From Haemonchus contortus (lineage: Eukaryota; Nematoda; Chromadorea; Rhabditida; Trichostrongylidae): DNA of 64,000 nt. Made by a program: the position numbers and the translations under genes. Location of the stretch: the NCBI GenBank assembly GCA_000469685.2, contig LS997564.1, positions 8,582,591 through 8,646,590 on the forward strand, given 5' to 3'. Each line of letters opens with the position of its first letter. Position 1 is the stretch's first letter. Below, in pieces: positions 26,001 to 35,995 of the stretch. A model generated the notes under the pieces. It did no database searches and was not told where the DNA came from. It worked only from the letters and a program-made list of their open reading frames with translations.

Positions 26001-28952
26001 GAAGGTAATACAACTTTGCTTTACCAATAGGCCAGTGAGCATGATTTTTTATTTATTTTTTAAAATTTATTTATGCCCACAATTTACATTGCTGCAAGCA
26101 ACACTTAAATAACAAAAATAGCATTATGTAATTAACTAAGTTGGAGTTATCCAACAAGACTCCAAGTTGTCGTATGGTATCATTGAATTTCACCCAGCTT
26201 TCAGAGAGAGTGATCGAACGGCTGCTAAAACCGATAGAGAAGGAACACCAGCAATGCCGTCGCCTCATCCCATTCAGAGGAACGCCTCTCACAGGGATTC
26301 GTTGAGCGGTAAGTTGCATTTGCCCACCGACCACCTAGTATTTCATGGACCTCTCTGATTACCCCGTTGCTGAAGAGTTCTTTGTTTTCTGCAAAAGATG
26401 GGAGCCTTCGTCCGGGATGCGTATTTTTGCCGAGTGGTCCTACAAAATTCGGGGCGTTAATCCATCCCGTCAGAGGAATGCGGCCAGGGCTTCGACTTGA
26501 ATTCAGGATCATAGTGGCGAATCGAATGCTAATGCGGCCTAAACCAATGACTTGAAATGGCCAGCTGATGTACAAGTCAATTCATATACCCTCCCAGACG
26601 AACCTAGTACCAACTAAATCACCTCGAAGGAATGGAAGTCTTGGTTGGCTTAGGCGGGTATCGATCTGGGATTCCAACTCCTGACCATGCGTGGGTGATT
26701 GTGCGCTATTCGCCACCAAACCACATTAGCTATATAATCATATTAATAGGTTCCTTAATTGTTCCGAGCCACCACTTTGTTTCATCAATTTCCGGAGCGT
26801 TTGAGATAAACAGCAATCTCTATTGTGTATCGTTAAACTTTTTAGGTAAACAGATTTATTTTGCAGGTGTCTTGAGACGATCTATGAGTCGATTGGTTTC
26901 CAGGGGTAAAAAAGACGCCGTGGACCTTACCGGAGAAGAAGTGAGGGTTTCTCTTATTTATAACGTATTTTACTCTAACCTCAAAAGTAAGCGAGGATTT
27001 GGGAGCGTAGGCAGTGAAGTTAATCAAATATATATGGTTCTGTTATGGGATCAATTGCTGGAAACGTCGGACTAAATAGAAAATTTCGTTCCCGAGTGCT
27101 TCGTCCTCCTCCGCTGCAAGGCAGCTATGGGTGATATTCAGAATCTCTGTAGTTGAGTGAAGTTGCTTAGGGGACTCAAGCTTCCATAGTTTCATTCCAC
27201 ACCACACCCACCTCCCTCTTTCGGGCATGTAATCCATATAGTATGACCGTGGACGGTCATCATGCACTTCGTGTCTCACACCGGATGGATTGCCTCACTC
27301 AGTAAAGCGTATAAAAAGCTCTAAGCTCGTTTACAGCTTCACGCTAGGTTTTCTCCTTCTCCATAGCGTTGAACCCACACCGTAGCAAGGTCCGCTACTC
27401 TTACCAGTTGTTTTGATTGCTTTGATTCTCTCTACAGCATTTCGCTGTCACCTTAATTTCGGTGTGGTCCTTCTCGATCAGATCTCGCCACCTTTCCCTT
27501 GAAGCTACTCTTGGTCGCCATTGCTTTTCTTGTTGGGTCATCCTCTGGTCCTCATTTGTGCCCATACCGGCGCAGGCACTGCTCTCTCTGATCTGATCTC
27601 CAGTTTGACGGATCTGTTTACGTGACTGTCCCGACGTCTTCATTTCTGGGCCAGTTTAACGGCAAATAAATAATAAATAAATAGTTAGATACCAAACATC
27701 TGGTGTAAGATATTGTATACTTGCATGCCTGTACAAAAGAAATTTTAAACAACTGCATAAGAGGTTTTCCATCAGCATTTGGGCAGCACTGAGCTTACTC
27801 TTCCAATTTTCTCGATGAAGTCGGTGTTTTGAGATCATACATTATATATTCACATACCTTGATGTTGTACAGTGAACAGTTAACAATAGGAGCCGTTTTT
27901 GAAGCCCTACTTATGTTAAATTTCAATTTCATTAGAACTTCTACACGGTGGTTTTTTAGCGCGCTACTTGGGAAGCCGAGCAATTGTCATGTTCGCTGGA
28001 TTTGCAAGCGATCCATATCGATTCGGCACCATTCCAGCTCGTAGAAAACACTTCAATATTCAAGGTAAAAGTTTGAATCACTCTCTTTCCTTGTCCCATC
28101 CTCTTCCCTACTTTCCTCCAATTTTTACTACTAGAATGTTTACTAGTTGGCTAGAATGGATGTATAGCCTGTGCTTTTGTTCATGAGCAGGAAGCTTTTT
28201 GAAAAAATTACCAGTTTATTTCGGTTTTCTTTTGATAGAAACCATTCAAGAGGAAGCTAAAAAAATGTGTGTTCAGATTCATTCGGTGTTCTCATTGCTG
28301 GGTCTTCGACGAGCATATGTGACAAAGCTCGGTCGCCTTGTCGGAGTGGTGTCTTTGAGAGAGGTATGTTAGCTTTGCAGGGGGAAACTCTGCAAAATCA
28401 ACCAGTATTAATCGATATGTCAACAAAAAAAGTTATGTTAATGGAGGGAGCCTTTCCACCATAAAAAACGTCGTTCAACGTTACAAAAAATACCGTGTCA
28501 TTACCTGGATCCTGGATCAACATCCGCAGGGCCGATTCATTTCTGCATCGCTTTGGGATGGCGTTACTCGCATCAGACATGTCTGGAATGGCAAAAGTAT
28601 TGTTTTGTATGTTTCCTGATTTCACCTCATGTCTCAGCGTAGGCCATGTGCACCCGAACGCCATGATTACCCTCCCCGTTTGGAATTCTTGAGCGTGGAC
28701 GCTTTCAGAACCAGTCACGCCTACGACTAGAGCTGGTTCCCGATTCGGATACTTTTTGCTTTTACCCTATCCAACTCTTTATTGACACTTATTTTTGGCT
28801 AAGCTCCCATTTGATTGAAATGATTTCAGCTGCGGTGCGCAATCGAGGACATCAATCACGCCTCGTCTAATGGTTCAACCAAATCCGTAGATAACCAAAC
28901 TGCCCCCGTGCATCATTCGGACACCCTCGATTCATGTCTTCACAAAGCATGA
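7108..28952 (+). CDS. ClC-type voltage-gated chloride channel (nematode CLH-like), multi-exon
   Basis: This is a membrane chloride channel of the ClC family, closest in motifs to the ClC-1/ClC-2 plasma-membrane branch. Exons read from the sequence: 7108-7179 (candidate start), 8959-9058, 10590-10709, 11253-11399, 12628-12761, 13378-13534, 14373-14501, 15613-15694, 16041-16142, 16193-16294, 21388-21546, 21866-22043, 22163-22260, 23023-23138, 23235-23371, 23998-24084, 24448-24559, 25921-25991, 26867-26940, 27960-28064, 28277-28363 and 28830-28952 (TGA). Together they give about 830 residues. All junctions keep phase except 16142/16193, which is one base out. Filter motifs GSGIPE (~147), GKEGP (~190) and GIFMP (~450), the pore tyrosine in PSIYDSI (~545) and two CBS domains are present. 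The proton-glutamate position of ClC exchangers is Val (SIEVT), so a channel rather than a Cl-/H+ exchanger is inferred. The N-terminus is the least certain part. C. elegans clh genes are the relevant family, but which paralogue this is cannot be told. Confidence 0.9.
7403..7903 (+). mobile_element. TIR element copy, degraded
   Basis: The left end is GGAGGCACTGCTCACAAAAG. The right side reads AACGTTGCCTCAAAATGACG. The interior carries AATCTCGTCCGAATACTTTA-like family sequence (about 7,712). It lies between candidate exons 1 and 2 of the chloride channel. Confidence 0.45.
8389..8775 (+). mobile_element. TIR element copy, degraded right end
   Basis: The left end GAGGCACGGCTCACGATAAG is well kept. 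The interior has ACATTTGGACAGCTCGTCCA and CTCTCGTCCAACCCCTAATT. The right end (AAATCATTTGG) has lost most of the terminal repeat. It lies upstream of exon 2. Confidence 0.55.
9740..9758 (+). CDS. Possible alternative first exon of the chloride channel (MRKPRY)
   Basis: ATG at 9740 opens a 19-base stretch encoding MRKPRY plus one base, directly followed by a GTGAGT donor. The phase (1) is exactly what the first transmembrane exon at 10590 needs, giving MRKPRY-E-RDQYVF. It would make an isoform lacking the Ser-rich tail from exons 1-2. Alternative N-termini are known for worm ClC genes. A six-codon match can arise by chance, so transcript evidence would decide. Confidence 0.25.
9955..10358 (+). 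mobile_element. TIR element copy between exons 2 and 3
   Basis: It carries GGATAGCATAGGGGACGCTG, TCGTTCAAATACCCCTCCGA and AATCTCGTCCAATCCCTAAT in the family order. The right end is ACCTCAAAATTATGGGGAAC followed by TGTGCAT. Confidence 0.5.
10590..11399 (+). CDS. Chloride channel exons 3-4: first membrane helices
   Basis: Exon 3 (10590-10709) begins after TGCTTTCAG and encodes [20 protein letters not shown] followed by [19 protein letters not shown]. This matches the first ClC membrane helix (pattern LALLG...MD.A...). Exon 4 (11253-11399) continues in phase (split Trp) with [14 protein letters not shown], a hydrophobic helix ending in [14 protein letters not shown]. It leads straight into the split Gly of the GSGIPE motif in the next exon. 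The 540-bp intron between them shows nothing recognisable. Exon 4 is followed by a 1.2-kb intron carrying a degraded TIR-element copy. Confidence 0.88.
11500..11935 (-). mobile_element. Inverted, degraded TIR element copy in the intron after exon 4
   Basis: Read on the minus strand it contains the family landmarks ACAAAGGATGCTGTCGGGTA, CTCGTCCAACCTCTGATTTT and a GCGTTTTCTTTGCCACTTTT segment. The terminal repeats are no longer clear. Confidence 0.4.
12628..13534 (+). CDS. Chloride channel exons 5-6: selectivity filter GSGIPE and gating GKEGP
   Basis: Exon 5 (12628-12761) starts with the ClC signature [14 protein letters not shown] and ends ...GSGLPLGKE at a GTAAGC donor. Exon 6 (13378-13534) starts [17 protein letters not shown], so the gating motif GKEGP is split exactly between Glu and Gly. 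The serine of GSGIP and the gating glutamate are both intact, which argues for a functional, gated anion pore. Exon 6 ends in FSSPIGG with the last Gly split by the intron. A roughly 70-bp tandem duplication (13202-13333) lies just before the exon 6 acceptor. Confidence 0.95.
13202..13333. repeat. Tandem duplication before chloride-channel exon 6
   Basis: Two units of about 70 bp share AATCAGGT(A/G)A(T/A)CAAG and ACCCCACATAAATAAAAT. The second copy ends 44 bp before the exon 6 acceptor. Confidence 0.6.
14373..16294 (+). CDS. Chloride channel exons 7-10: helices F to K
   Basis: Exon 7 (14373-14501) encodes [20 protein letters not shown], diagnostic of ClC channels. Val follows Glu where exchangers carry a second Glu. 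Exon 8 (15613-15694) encodes [20 protein letters not shown] and IPVFGLIG. Exon 9 (16041-16142) encodes [20 protein letters not shown] through RALTQRK. Exon 10 (16193-16294) encodes [20 protein letters not shown] and [14 protein letters not shown]. Each reading frame is fixed by similarity to the family. Exon 9 to 10, across a 50-bp intron, is one base out of phase with the only visible GT...AG pair (see findings). The other junctions fit. Confidence 0.88.
16930..17003. repeat. Two short GC hairpins in tandem
   Basis: GCCCAGCTAACGCCGGGCTC and GCCCGGCTACGCCGGGCATC are successive short stem-loops separated by TCCTCCTTTTTATGTAATG, and a CCTTCTTCTTATGTAATAG copy follows. Function is unknown; they lie in an intron and may belong to a small repeat family. 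Confidence 0.5.
17330..17635. repeat. Minisatellite, ~135-bp unit, about 2.2 copies
   Basis: Units share GACCTCGCCAATCCCCCTCC, CCCCTTACTTTAGGGTTTTG, CTACAGCCTCTAACCACTCA and GTACGTTTTTGAATAGATTC. One unit contains a poly-C run at about 17,515-17,527. It is within the 5.1-kb intron. Confidence 0.75.
18732..20006 (-). mobile_element. Mariner/IS630-like DNA transposon, decayed, inside a chloride-channel intron
   Basis: The element is 1275 bp, a typical mariner length, bounded by perfect 28-bp inverted repeats beginning ACAGGGTGTCCCAAAATTAT and flanked by TA-rich DNA (TA target preference). Transposase remains are on the - strand. A stretch near 19.0-19.2 kb reads [16 protein letters not shown] and then [14 protein letters not shown], matching the second catalytic Asp (QQD.APAH) and the third-Asp block (SPDLNPLD) of mariner transposases. 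There the Asp is now Glu. Frames are interrupted, so no active protein is expected. It accounts for a quarter of the 5.1-kb intron between exons 10 and 11. Confidence 0.85.
20006..20052. repeat. (TA)n microsatellite abutting the mariner right end
   Basis: An uninterrupted run of TA dinucleotides begins within the last bases of the transposon's right inverted repeat. A short TA-rich tract (TATATATATATC) also lies immediately before the left end. Mariner elements insert at TA, so the tract is probably an expanded target site. Slippage after insertion is inferred. Confidence 0.9.
20920..20980. repeat. Short tandem repeat (ACAAACCG)n
   Basis: About six near-perfect ACAAACCG units follow a larger imperfect duplication (about 20,690-20,850) in which GTCGAAGCATCCGC and GTCGTAGCATCCGC blocks repeat. 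It is intronic. Confidence 0.7.
21388..22260 (+). CDS. Chloride channel exons 11-13: NCTW loop, GIFMP and FELTGQ helices
   Basis: Exon 11 (21388-21546) starts after GTGGTTCAG and encodes [20 protein letters not shown] then [16 protein letters not shown] is a potential N-glycosylation site in the extracellular loop common to ClC-1/2 channels. Exon 12 (21866-22043) carries [20 protein letters not shown], the third anion-binding motif. Exon 13 (22163-22260) encodes [20 protein letters not shown] then [13 protein letters not shown]. Introns are short here, unlike the 5.1-kb intron before exon 11. Confidence 0.93.
23023..24559 (+). CDS. Chloride channel exons 14-17: last membrane helix, CBS1 and linker
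   Basis: Exon 14 (23023-23138) encodes [20 protein letters not shown] with the conserved pore Tyr. Exon 15 (23235-23371) encodes [20 protein letters not shown], the start of CBS domain 1. Exon 16 (23998-24084) encodes [20 protein letters not shown], the end of that CBS domain. Exon 17 (24448-24559) encodes a charged linker ([20 protein letters not shown]...). The introns hold a complete TIR element (23411-23860) and a poly-G run (~24,326-24,340). Confidence 0.88.
23411..23860 (-). mobile_element. Non-autonomous TIR element (MITE), complete
   Basis: The element is 450 bp, bounded by inverted ends CTAAAGGCACAGTTCGCAAT (left) and CTAAAGGCACAGTTCACGAT (right, read inward). It has no coding capacity. 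Interior landmarks GGGGTTGGACGAGCATGTGA and AAAACTCGTCCACCTCTGGG recur, inverted, in copies near 8.4, 10.0 and 25.3 kb. It lies in the intron between exons 15 and 16. Confidence 0.75.
24725..24865 (-). mobile_element. Strongly degraded SINE-like fragment
   Basis: The minus strand carries CATCGATTCCCGGCTGG (B-box-like) followed by a diverged TTCATCCACCTGGTTCC body segment. It lies in the intron after exon 17 of the chloride channel. Confidence 0.35.
25288..25789 (+). mobile_element. TIR element copy with duplicated right end
   Basis: The left end reads AAAGGCATAGCTCACGATGA. The right side holds two successive inverted-end motifs, ATTGTGAACCGTGCCTTT and ATTGTGAGCTGTGCCTTC, 30 bp apart. Interior GTCCGAATACCCCGTCCATG and CTCGTCCAAACTCTAAGCC match the family. 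It lies in the intron before exon 18. Confidence 0.65.
25921..28952 (+). CDS. Chloride channel exons 18-22: linker, CBS2 and C-terminus
   Basis: Exons 18 (25921-25991) and 19 (26867-26940) encode a basic Arg/Ser-rich inter-CBS linker. They are short and less conserved, and were accepted because the phases fit on both sides. Exon 20 (27960-28064) encodes [18 protein letters not shown], and exon 21 (28277-28363) encodes [20 protein letters not shown] then LVGVVSLRE. Together these are the hallmark of ClC CBS domain 2. Exon 22 (28830-28952) begins LRCAIEDIN and ends at TGA after a Ser/His-rich tail. A GTAAGT-like site at about 29,004 leaves room for an alternative 3' end. Confidence 0.85.
26555..26725 (-). 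mobile_element. SINE fragment in the intron before chloride-channel exon 19
   Basis: The + strand shows TGACTTGAAATGGCCAGCTG, CCCTCCCAGACGAACCTAGT and GGCGGGTATCGATCTGGGAT, the inverted order of the SINE family. The minus-strand B-box region reads GAGTTGGAATCCCAGATCGA. Confidence 0.65.
27280..27690 (-). mobile_element. Possible degraded retroelement fragment in a chloride-channel intron
   Basis: A minus-strand open stretch (27401-27643) encodes a basic, Trp/Arg-rich segment ([18 protein letters not shown]) resembling the C-terminal tail often found in nematode non-LTR retrotransposon ORFs. An AATAAATAATAAATAAA tract lies next to it on the + strand. The resemblance is weak; it lies between exons 19 and 20 and is not part of the channel. 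Confidence 0.25.
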
Positions 28953-30879
28953 TGCACGTGGGAACGGACGAGAACGGGAGCAGGTGGTGCTGAAGACGGG
29001 TTGTAAGTATAACCAATAGATGGACTATGTCTTGTTAACCTTTATTGTATCATTTGGGACTTAGTCGATGAATTGTTCAGCTGTTCGTAGCTATATTTAG
29101 TGCTAACCGGTGATAATTGTTGCTATTGTGATATGGAATTTTTATCTCCTTTTTTAGAGGAACATCTGATGCGCTCGGTTGCTTACGACTATTTTTTTGA
29201 GATTAATCACATTATCATTAGTCATTACTTGGTATCATAGCGAAATATTCATCCTACCGAGCTTGTTGATAATTGGATGAAAATGGCTCTGTCGACTATA
29301 CTTTTCAAGGGTCGACGTGGTATGTTTCTAGGGGTTCCCTAGAGCTAAAGGGGTAAAGGGGACGGGCATTCCTTCGTCTCAAAGGACCAGCCAACTGGGA
29401 CCTTTCTGACATTTGCGCAAGAATCTTCTAAAATTAAGTGGTACTCAGTCGTAAGGTCCAGTAGAATGTTCCTCTCAATTAGGAGATATGGTCTAAGAAC
29501 GTGGTGAGGTTAACTCAGCCTCAGGGCGTTCTCAATTGCTGACTGCTCTTTATCTCTCCTCCAAGGAGGCGTTTCACTTCTGAAGCCACTTGAAAGCTTA
29601 AAAATAAGTTGGAGGCAGTGCCTGTATCAGATATGATTGTCAGTGTCTTATCATTCCTTCACTTTGCAAAAAGAATAAATTTTTAAAGCCATTCAAACGA
29701 GCTATGAACAGTATGCTGTCCTCGAAGCGAATGACGCGCATCAAGTTGTTTTAAGACTATTTGTCGGTGTTTACAAGATTCTGATACTATACACCTTCAA
29801 ACTGTCTTCGCGTTAGTAGAACTATTCAACAATGTCTGCAATCTCCATGGATGGATATGATACCTTACGCCCATAGGCCTATCGCTGGGTGGTCAGTATC
29901 CCTTGGACTTGAATAGCGGCAAGTTGAATAGGTCGTCAACTGCTGTTTGCTGTTCTTCCCTGATTTATCCTCCGTTTTCTGCAGTTTCTGGGATCATACA
30001 TTGTATGCCACTGTTAGACAGCTAGCCAAGCTATCCCAAGGCGAACGAGGGTCCCGAATTGTCTCCCGAATACTTTCCCCTCATTTGAATGTAAGCTATT
30101 GGCTGAGGCGATGTGCAGGATACTAACCGCATCCTCAGACTCTCCACACAAGTATGCGTGGATACACCTACCAGGATATGGAAGGTATAAGTCGACCCGG
30201 CATAGCAGAAAAAGGGAGTCCGTTCCCTGAATCCGCCTGCGTTTCTGGGTAAGTACTGATGACTTTTGGACCGCAATTTACTCCCCTATCCGCCCTTGAA
30301 TCGCGCCATGTAGTCTCGTCACTAACCGATTAGAGATCCTCTAGAGAGAAGGAACTACGGGTGAGATCCGTGGGACGAGAAATGATATCTTTTATGTAGT
30401 AGAAAGGCGTTTATTGGACTTCAGTTCAATGAAATTCAGCTTTTATTTCGTGAGAGATTACCTCCCGGAATGTTGCCTCATAGGTGCAAGTCAGAAAGGC
30501 AGTGTATTAGGAAAGTTCAATGGTAAGATTCACAAGATAATGTGGTGTGAGCTTCTCAGTGCTCGAATGTAAATGGAAAGACTTCAGGAAAAAATCTTTG
30601 TTACTACTGAGGTTCCCGTTAGGGAAGTAATGCATCGTTCTTGCCTTCTTCAGGTTCTGTTATCGGAAAAGTAATCAGTCCTGGGATGGAGTCCTACTGA
30701 GAATGAAATGGGTCGATAGAAAGTGAGATTAAGTGATGGGCAGGGAGTGGACGATCATTTAAGGCTATGAGGATCCGCTAAAATCAGTGAAGTAAAATCC
30801 CAACTGTCTTTGAAGATATATGAGACCTGTGGAAATAGCCAGTTGATACTAAATGAGGTGGTTGACAATGATATGGGTA

Positions 30880-31109
30880 CATTCACCCAAAACGCGGCAA
30901 ACCGCGCGGCGAAATTCGTAATGATTTAAATGACTCTGGCGCTTGTCATTGGGGCACAGGTTTCAAGTAGATTGGATAAGTAGGGCCAGCTGATGCTAAT
31001 TATCTACACTCATCCCAGTTCTTGTCCCAATGATAGGAGCTAAAATCGTTTTAATCATCACGAATTTCGCCACGCAGTTTGTCGCGTTCATCCAAAACTG
31101 GGTGAATGT
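30880..31109. repeat. Foldback element, diverged copy of the 53.6-kb family
   Basis: The ends are ACATTCACCCA and its complement. The arms contain AAACCGCGCGGCGAAATTCG and, inverted, ACGAATTTCGCCACGCAGTT. The GGTTTCAAGTAGATTGGATA centre corresponds to AAACTTGAAGCAGAGTAGAT of the other copy. Confidence 0.75.
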
Positions 31110-31929
31110 TCCGTTCCCCGGTTGACAGTAGTTGACAAAGAGAACATCTCCTTGTGTGGCGGTGTTCCCAACCATCCACATTACCTACTGGTGAATCAAT
31201 TACTGGTATTAGAAACTCAAAAGAGTACTGGCTCCTAATACACTGCTGCGCAACTAGTTCTAAAGGATTATTGGAATTTTTTTTTGAATCATTTGGGAAA
31301 TCTTTTGAAGTGGTCCCTTGATCCGCATATTTGGACTGGACACTGATGAAGTCTGAGAGCATGACTGTATTCAAATTCTTATAAGGACATTTTAGAAAGG
31401 GAATCGGTAGATCAGGTTACTGAGGGCGGGTCACCATTGCAAATCAACATTGGGCCGCCCGTTATTGGTTTGATATCAACGTGGCCCAGCTCCTGGTAGC
31501 CACCCTTCACCTGTTCGACTTTTGTTTTTTTTCAGTAGTTTTCTGCCTTTTTATATTTGTAACTATAATCAGAATGCCTGTGGTCGTTCACGATTTCATT
31601 TTTCAGTACAAAAGTAACTTCAAAGTTTCAGAAACCTCTAACGAAGCAGAAACCAGAAACCTTAGCAAAAAATGTGGTTTTTGTGTGGCCTGAAAGATCA
31701 TGGCAATGAAATCATGGACTCAGCGTTCAAACTCAAAACGGATTCAGCGGTACTTAATCTTACTATCCAAGAGGTTGGTCCTTATGGTCCTGCGTTAGGA
31801 AGAAAAATTTGTCGAGAAAAAAACCGAAAAAATCCCCTAACTCGTAATCAAAAAAGGAAGTGAGTAAATTGATGGGTGCTGGGCAGAGTTAGATGACCTG
31901 CGATGATTTAAGTTGAGGAAATTTGAGTT

Positions 31930-32095
31930 CGAATGCGTATTCGGGCTATACGACGGCCAATGTTCATGTATTTATCCTTCCAGACGCGCCTGGTACTAAT
32001 TAACTGGCTCTGTAGGATGAACGCCTTGGTTGGCCTGCGTGGGTGACGAATCAGGATTCGATTCCCTGACTACCCCTGCCTAAATACCAGATTAG
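31930..32095 (-). mobile_element. SINE fragment
   Basis: It contains TCCTTCCAGACGCGCCTGGT, GGATGAACGCCTTGGTTGGC and a CAGGATTCGATTCCCTGAC block that is a recognisable inverted tRNA-like head. It stands in the gene-free interval. Confidence 0.6.
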
Positions 32096-35000
32096 GTAAT
32101 CGACACCTGGGCAAAAAAAATATCAAACACTTCGACTATCAGGTTTTCCATCAACTTCTTGAAGAAGTTGGACTATTTGTTTCCCAAAAGGTCTGGAATC
32201 TTATGTCTCGGCGACTGGAAATACAGACATTTACCAGATAGTCATGTGGTCCCTGCGGACCTCCTATATAATCCGGGCCGTTTGTTTAGTGCTGTGTCGT
32301 CTGCAGAGGCATTCTTCTCGATGAATTTGCCCATCCTTGCCACCCCTTCTCCACTGATGGAATTTGGTATTGGATGAAAAAATTTTTTGAATTGTTCCTT
32401 AGTTATGATCAGGGCTAAGTTCTATGCATAGTGCGTAAATAAAAACTTTGAAAATGACGTGATTGTAAGGCATCGGATTGGGCTGTATTCGGGGTGTGGT
32501 CCCTCGAAAGTTTTCCGTGAACATAAAGTTTCGTGACTGATGCAAATTTTCGAGGCTGATGCTTTTTTATCCCGAGGGATCACATAGTCTGGGATAAAGA
32601 ATGTTTTGCCCTCTGAGAGCGTACTTGAGAACCTTTGGCAGTTTAGCTTTAGCTATGAATATGTTAATGTGTGCTGGAGCTTTCGAGGAATTTAACCTGC
32701 AAACCAGTAAGTATCGTCAGTTTTCGGGGAAGGACCCAAATTTGTTGGACACGGGTTGGTGCATGAGCTCGCAAAAGCATTTGTCGATTCCACTGGGTGA
32801 CGGAAGTATCCAGTTTGACTTGAACGGTTGTAACGTCCTGCTATAAGCACTACACTATTCATCAATGCTATTGATAACCGATAGTGCACATGCAAGCAGA
32901 ATAGTGTGAACCTGACGTGATTGAGACGATCTGACCGACAGTGATGCAGTCGTCGGTTGAAAACTGACTGGGTATTTTGTGCATCGTTGCCGCGTTCTTC
33001 ATGTTATAGACAGCATTAATAACGATGAAATATAGGTGGTGGCGACTGGAATCATCGTTTTCGACGGCCAACCTGGTTGACCTTCTCCCAGGTTTACGAG
33101 AAATAGGTTTAAGGCATGGTTACAAAATGGGGCAGTTGTGCCGTGGAGTCCACCTCTACGGTAGTGTGGGAGGGTGTCGTCGTGTGATTTATGTAGTGAC
33201 TTTCGGCTATGCCCGAACCAACGGAAATGCTCCTTCCATTTTGTCATCGCTTCTCTCATGTCCTGGAGAAATGTTCGGGAAAAGTTCGCAAGTAACATTG
33301 GGATCTAATGATTCTCCCACACGTGTTTGCCCCCCGAAGATTTAATCCCCATTGCTATAGCAGCCGTGTTTCCATTAACTGGTTTTCCTACTACTGCTCC
33401 CTCCGCTTTCGCACTTTGTTTCCTCTTACCGGAGTTAATCTGATCCTAAGGGGATAGAGCTTGATCATGGGAAGTTGTGGGTGGTGTTTCCATGCGGCGG
33501 CTTTATTATCGCTGCACCTTTGTCTTGTGTTATATCCCCCCCCCCCAAGCACAATGCTCAAAAGGAAACAGTAGCGAGCGCAAAGCGAGTCAATGATATG
33601 AGTGAGTACAAACTTGGTCTACAGAATACAACAATCTAAATCTGCAGCGTAAACTGTCTGTTACGTGAAAGTAGCCGATGTGAATGAGCCTCAATCTCCA
33701 AGACCACTCCAGACAGGCCCAGGTAGCAGACCGGGACCCATCGTTATTTGTCCTCATGAAAACTGGCAGATAGATGAATATTTGTTCACGAACTTTCTGG
33801 AAGTGCACTGATCAATGTGGTGTTTGAATCGAGTGTTAAATCGATGATTAGTGAAAAATTTTTCGTTTTCCCCCTTTCCTCAATGCAAAGTCCTTTTCGT
33901 CACGTATTGGAAGGCCCTCCTTTTGAACTTTAAACTTTAGTCTTTGGCTGATTATAGGATGTCCATAATGAGCCAAAGACCACCAACAGCCCCTCAGTGG
34001 TCGACACTTGGGTGATCGGGTACTGATGGATTATCGATAAAAGGCGGGAAAGACCCCACGTGGACAGAGCTTGCTTTCCTTCGCTGGGAACATCGTATCG
34101 ATTCTACTAATTTCTTTTCTTTATTTGTCCTATTTTTTTTCTTACGGTTACTCCTAAGAATGGGGTGAGGTGGAACGGAAGGAAAGGGCTTCTCAGGGTA
34201 ATCGTCTAGCCTTAATCTTCCGTCTTTTCCTCCGACTTTTTCATTTCATTGTTTTCTCCTTTACGCAAATTTCTTGTGCCAGCCGCCCTGGGAATAGAAG
34301 ACAATTTTAAAACAGATCACGGCATAAATTAGCCTGGTTATACAGTGTTCTTGCCTGCACTCAGCCATCTCGTCGTGGGGTAAGAGAAATTCGAGCTTGG
34401 AATGATTTGGTGCAATCTCTATTTAGCACTTCAGTGCCAAGCCGTACCTCATGTGCAGGATTTGAAAGCAGCAAAGTATAGTAGAAGGGAGTGTCACTGA
34501 AAGATTTTCTACTCCTGATAATCAATTGAACTAGAAGGATCAAATTTTTATGTGATCCGGGATAAGAGTTTGACCGTTTTCCTTATTCCATTTTCTATTT
34601 TTTCGGATTTTCTGAGTATTTTTAATGATTGCTCCTTTTTTCTTTTTTTCTGCTCATGTGCAGGCTTATCGTTTTAGAAACCCCGCTCAATAAGATTCGG
34701 CCCAAATTCTGCTCGATATGTCGATTACCGCGCATAGTCAGAGGATCACCTTGGAGCAGTGGTCGAGAAGGCTCGTTCAAAATCTCGGAAAAGCACTACT
34801 CAGAATTCTTGCTACAAATAGTCTTCGATTCTTGAGTATAGCCGACGGCGTACCGCTCCTCTTTTGATCATCAGCTCGGGATTACTTCTGCATGTTTTGG
34901 GGAGATCTGAGTAGCTTAGATCAGTTTCCTCATATAGAAGTAAAGAAACCTGCAGAGCCAGTTCCCCGTGCCTATTACGCACGATCAAGGTGTCCGGATT

Positions 35001-35995
35001 TGAGGGGGGGGGGGGGAGGAACCCTTTCTTGTTATCTTCCAAGATAACAAGAAAGTGTACAGTACGGAGCTATGATGATGCATCCATCTATTGAGGGCTC
35101 AACCATACGGAGGTGTTGGTGGAAAGTCTCCCCACGGTGACCACGGTTGTTGGCAATGGGAGTTGTGGTTGATGGGACGTTTTGCTGAGTTAATGGATTT
35201 AACTGAGAAGTGGTCTGGAGTGCATAGTTTACAGTTGCTCAACTACAGCTCAAAATTTTCACTGGGCAAGTTAGAATGCATTCCTCTACCGTAAAGACAT
35301 GTAGCCCGTACATCAACAAGATCTGATGCTACTGGAGACTAATCCAACCCATCCAAAGCATTTAAGTGGTAAGGAAGACATGCGTTTGGGGTATAATTTT
35401 TATACGAAACCTATGTACCTGTTCACATTTCTAAGAATGACCCGAGTATGAAAAGTGTGTGTGCGGCATAAAAGTAGGGGGAGATGGGCAGCGCCTGTGT
35501 AGGCACTTCTGAAGGAATGCCTTTTTTCCAGTGAAATATCTTTTGTTAATGCTCGACGCCTTTTCCAGTTGACTCTTCCCTCGTTATCTTCAGTAGCGTC
35601 AGCTCCTCAGATAAGAACTTCACGATTCGTCTTATCTTAGAGGGCCCTTTTCTCCGAAATGGAATACAGATCCGAAATCAGCTTCCAAGGGGACGTGTAC
35701 CGAGTATGTCACATGACAAAGAGCTCTTCAACTTGGGATCCTTCGTTAAGAGAACGGGTATGCTCAGCAGAATCGAAGACTTATTGATCGATCTATTTTT
35801 GTGTTTTGTCATTATCGATTTGTGTTCATTGTTCATAAAGAATTTTCTCATTGCAGGTCTTGGAGACAGAGTCTGCTCATAGTGTACTGAATTCAAAGTT
35901 GGAGCAGGCTCTGTCTTCGAGACTGCCGGTTTTTTCTTGACTGATTATGTACTTGTATCGGCCAAGGGAGAGTGAGAATGTGTGAAGGTGTGTAG

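Noticed and set aside
28241..28276. Earlier acceptor for chloride-channel exon 21 (after TTGATAG)
   Set aside because: Phase does not match exon 20, and the CBS2 alignment starts exactly at 28277 after GTGTTCAG.
32999..33298. Minus-strand open frame with KWKEHFRWFGHSRK
   Set aside because: A faint resemblance to retroelement C-termini (RWFGH) but too short and without supporting motifs.
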